In this document: positions 32,447-32,500 of the stretch, in pieces
Layout of the letters: every line of letters begins with the position of its first letter
Numbering within the stretch: position 1 is the stretch's first letter
DNA from: Streptococcus danieliae
GTDB lineage: Bacteria > Bacillota > Bacilli > Lactobacillales > Streptococcaceae
Reading direction: 5' to 3'
Length of the DNA stretch: 32,500 bases
NCBI RefSeq assembly: GCF_009767945.1
Contig: NZ_WSRS01000005.1
Span: 1 to 32,500, forward strand
Translations under genes and position numbers: made by a program
Notes under the pieces: model-generated
Told to the model about the DNA's origin: nothing
What the model saw: the letters and a program-made list of their open reading frames with translations, nothing else
The model's database searches: none

Positions 32447-32500
32447 TAGCGGCGAAGGGGATCGAACCCCCGACCTCCCGGGTATGAACCGGACGCTCTA
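32447..32500 (-). tRNA. Elongator tRNA-Met(CAT), cut by window end
   Basis: The 3' part from position 73 back into the D-arm is present: anticodon CAT in GGTTCATACCC, T-loop TTCGATC, acceptor 3' strand CGCCGCT, discriminator A. It matches the elongator Met pattern of Firmicutes. The 5' end lies beyond 32500. Confidence 0.88.

Overview
The window looks like a Streptococcus chromosome, close to the S. suis / S. acidominimus type in gene content, near the origin. The evidence is the block mreC-mreD-prs-recO-plsX, purB, a GntR regulator, ruvB-phosphatase-MORN-acyltransferase, and a tRNA array ending fMet-Phe-Gly-Ile-Ser. Species cannot be read from sequence alone. Most housekeeping genes lie on the minus strand, so the chromosomal gene order runs from high to low coordinates.

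Layout. 1-477: terminator and a large structured repeat. 478-2045: uracil permease with a PyrR-type attenuator. 2096-3916: OatA-like O-acetyltransferase. 4123-5265: tgt. 5418-5993: dpr with a PerR-type promoter (plus strand). 6029-6809: CoA-binding protein and DUF2200-like protein. 6942-7238: hairpins and a second copy of the structured repeat. 7238-9880: polA. 10101-16523: a plus-strand accessory island. 16687-18563: HAD phosphatase and MATE transporter. 18666-21299: phosphatase, MORN protein and a second OatA-like protein. 21505-22416: CPBP membrane protease-like gene. 22637-23638: ruvB. 23854-24564: GntR/UTRA regulator. 24635-25927: purB. 26025-27287: CHAP-domain protein. 27336-29104: plsX-recO. 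29208-29340: third repeat copy. 29384-31739: prs, mreD, mreC. 31803-32500: eight tRNA genes, the last one cut by the window end.

Main discovery. The island at 10101-16523 reads as a secreted polymorphic-toxin locus caught in decay. A Sec-signal protein with seven LysM repeats once continued into a small C-terminal toxin domain that resembles the Ntox21-type 'toxin C-terminal' family. Three tandem paralogues follow, each 371 aa when intact, and are the best candidates for immunity genes. A 99-bp MITE with 4-bp target duplications sits in both the toxin gene and the middle paralogue. Removing each MITE in silico with one target copy restores both reading frames; the middle gene also needs one restored base and then returns to exactly 371 codons.

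Other points of interest: polA, ruvB and the MATE gene each have an extended -10 ending exactly 6 nt before ATG and no Shine-Dalgarno sequence, suggesting leaderless mRNAs. A repeat family at gene ends has compensatory base changes in its stem. A 142-bp TA-flanked mini-element lies beside ruvB. The CHAP protein lacks a signal peptide.
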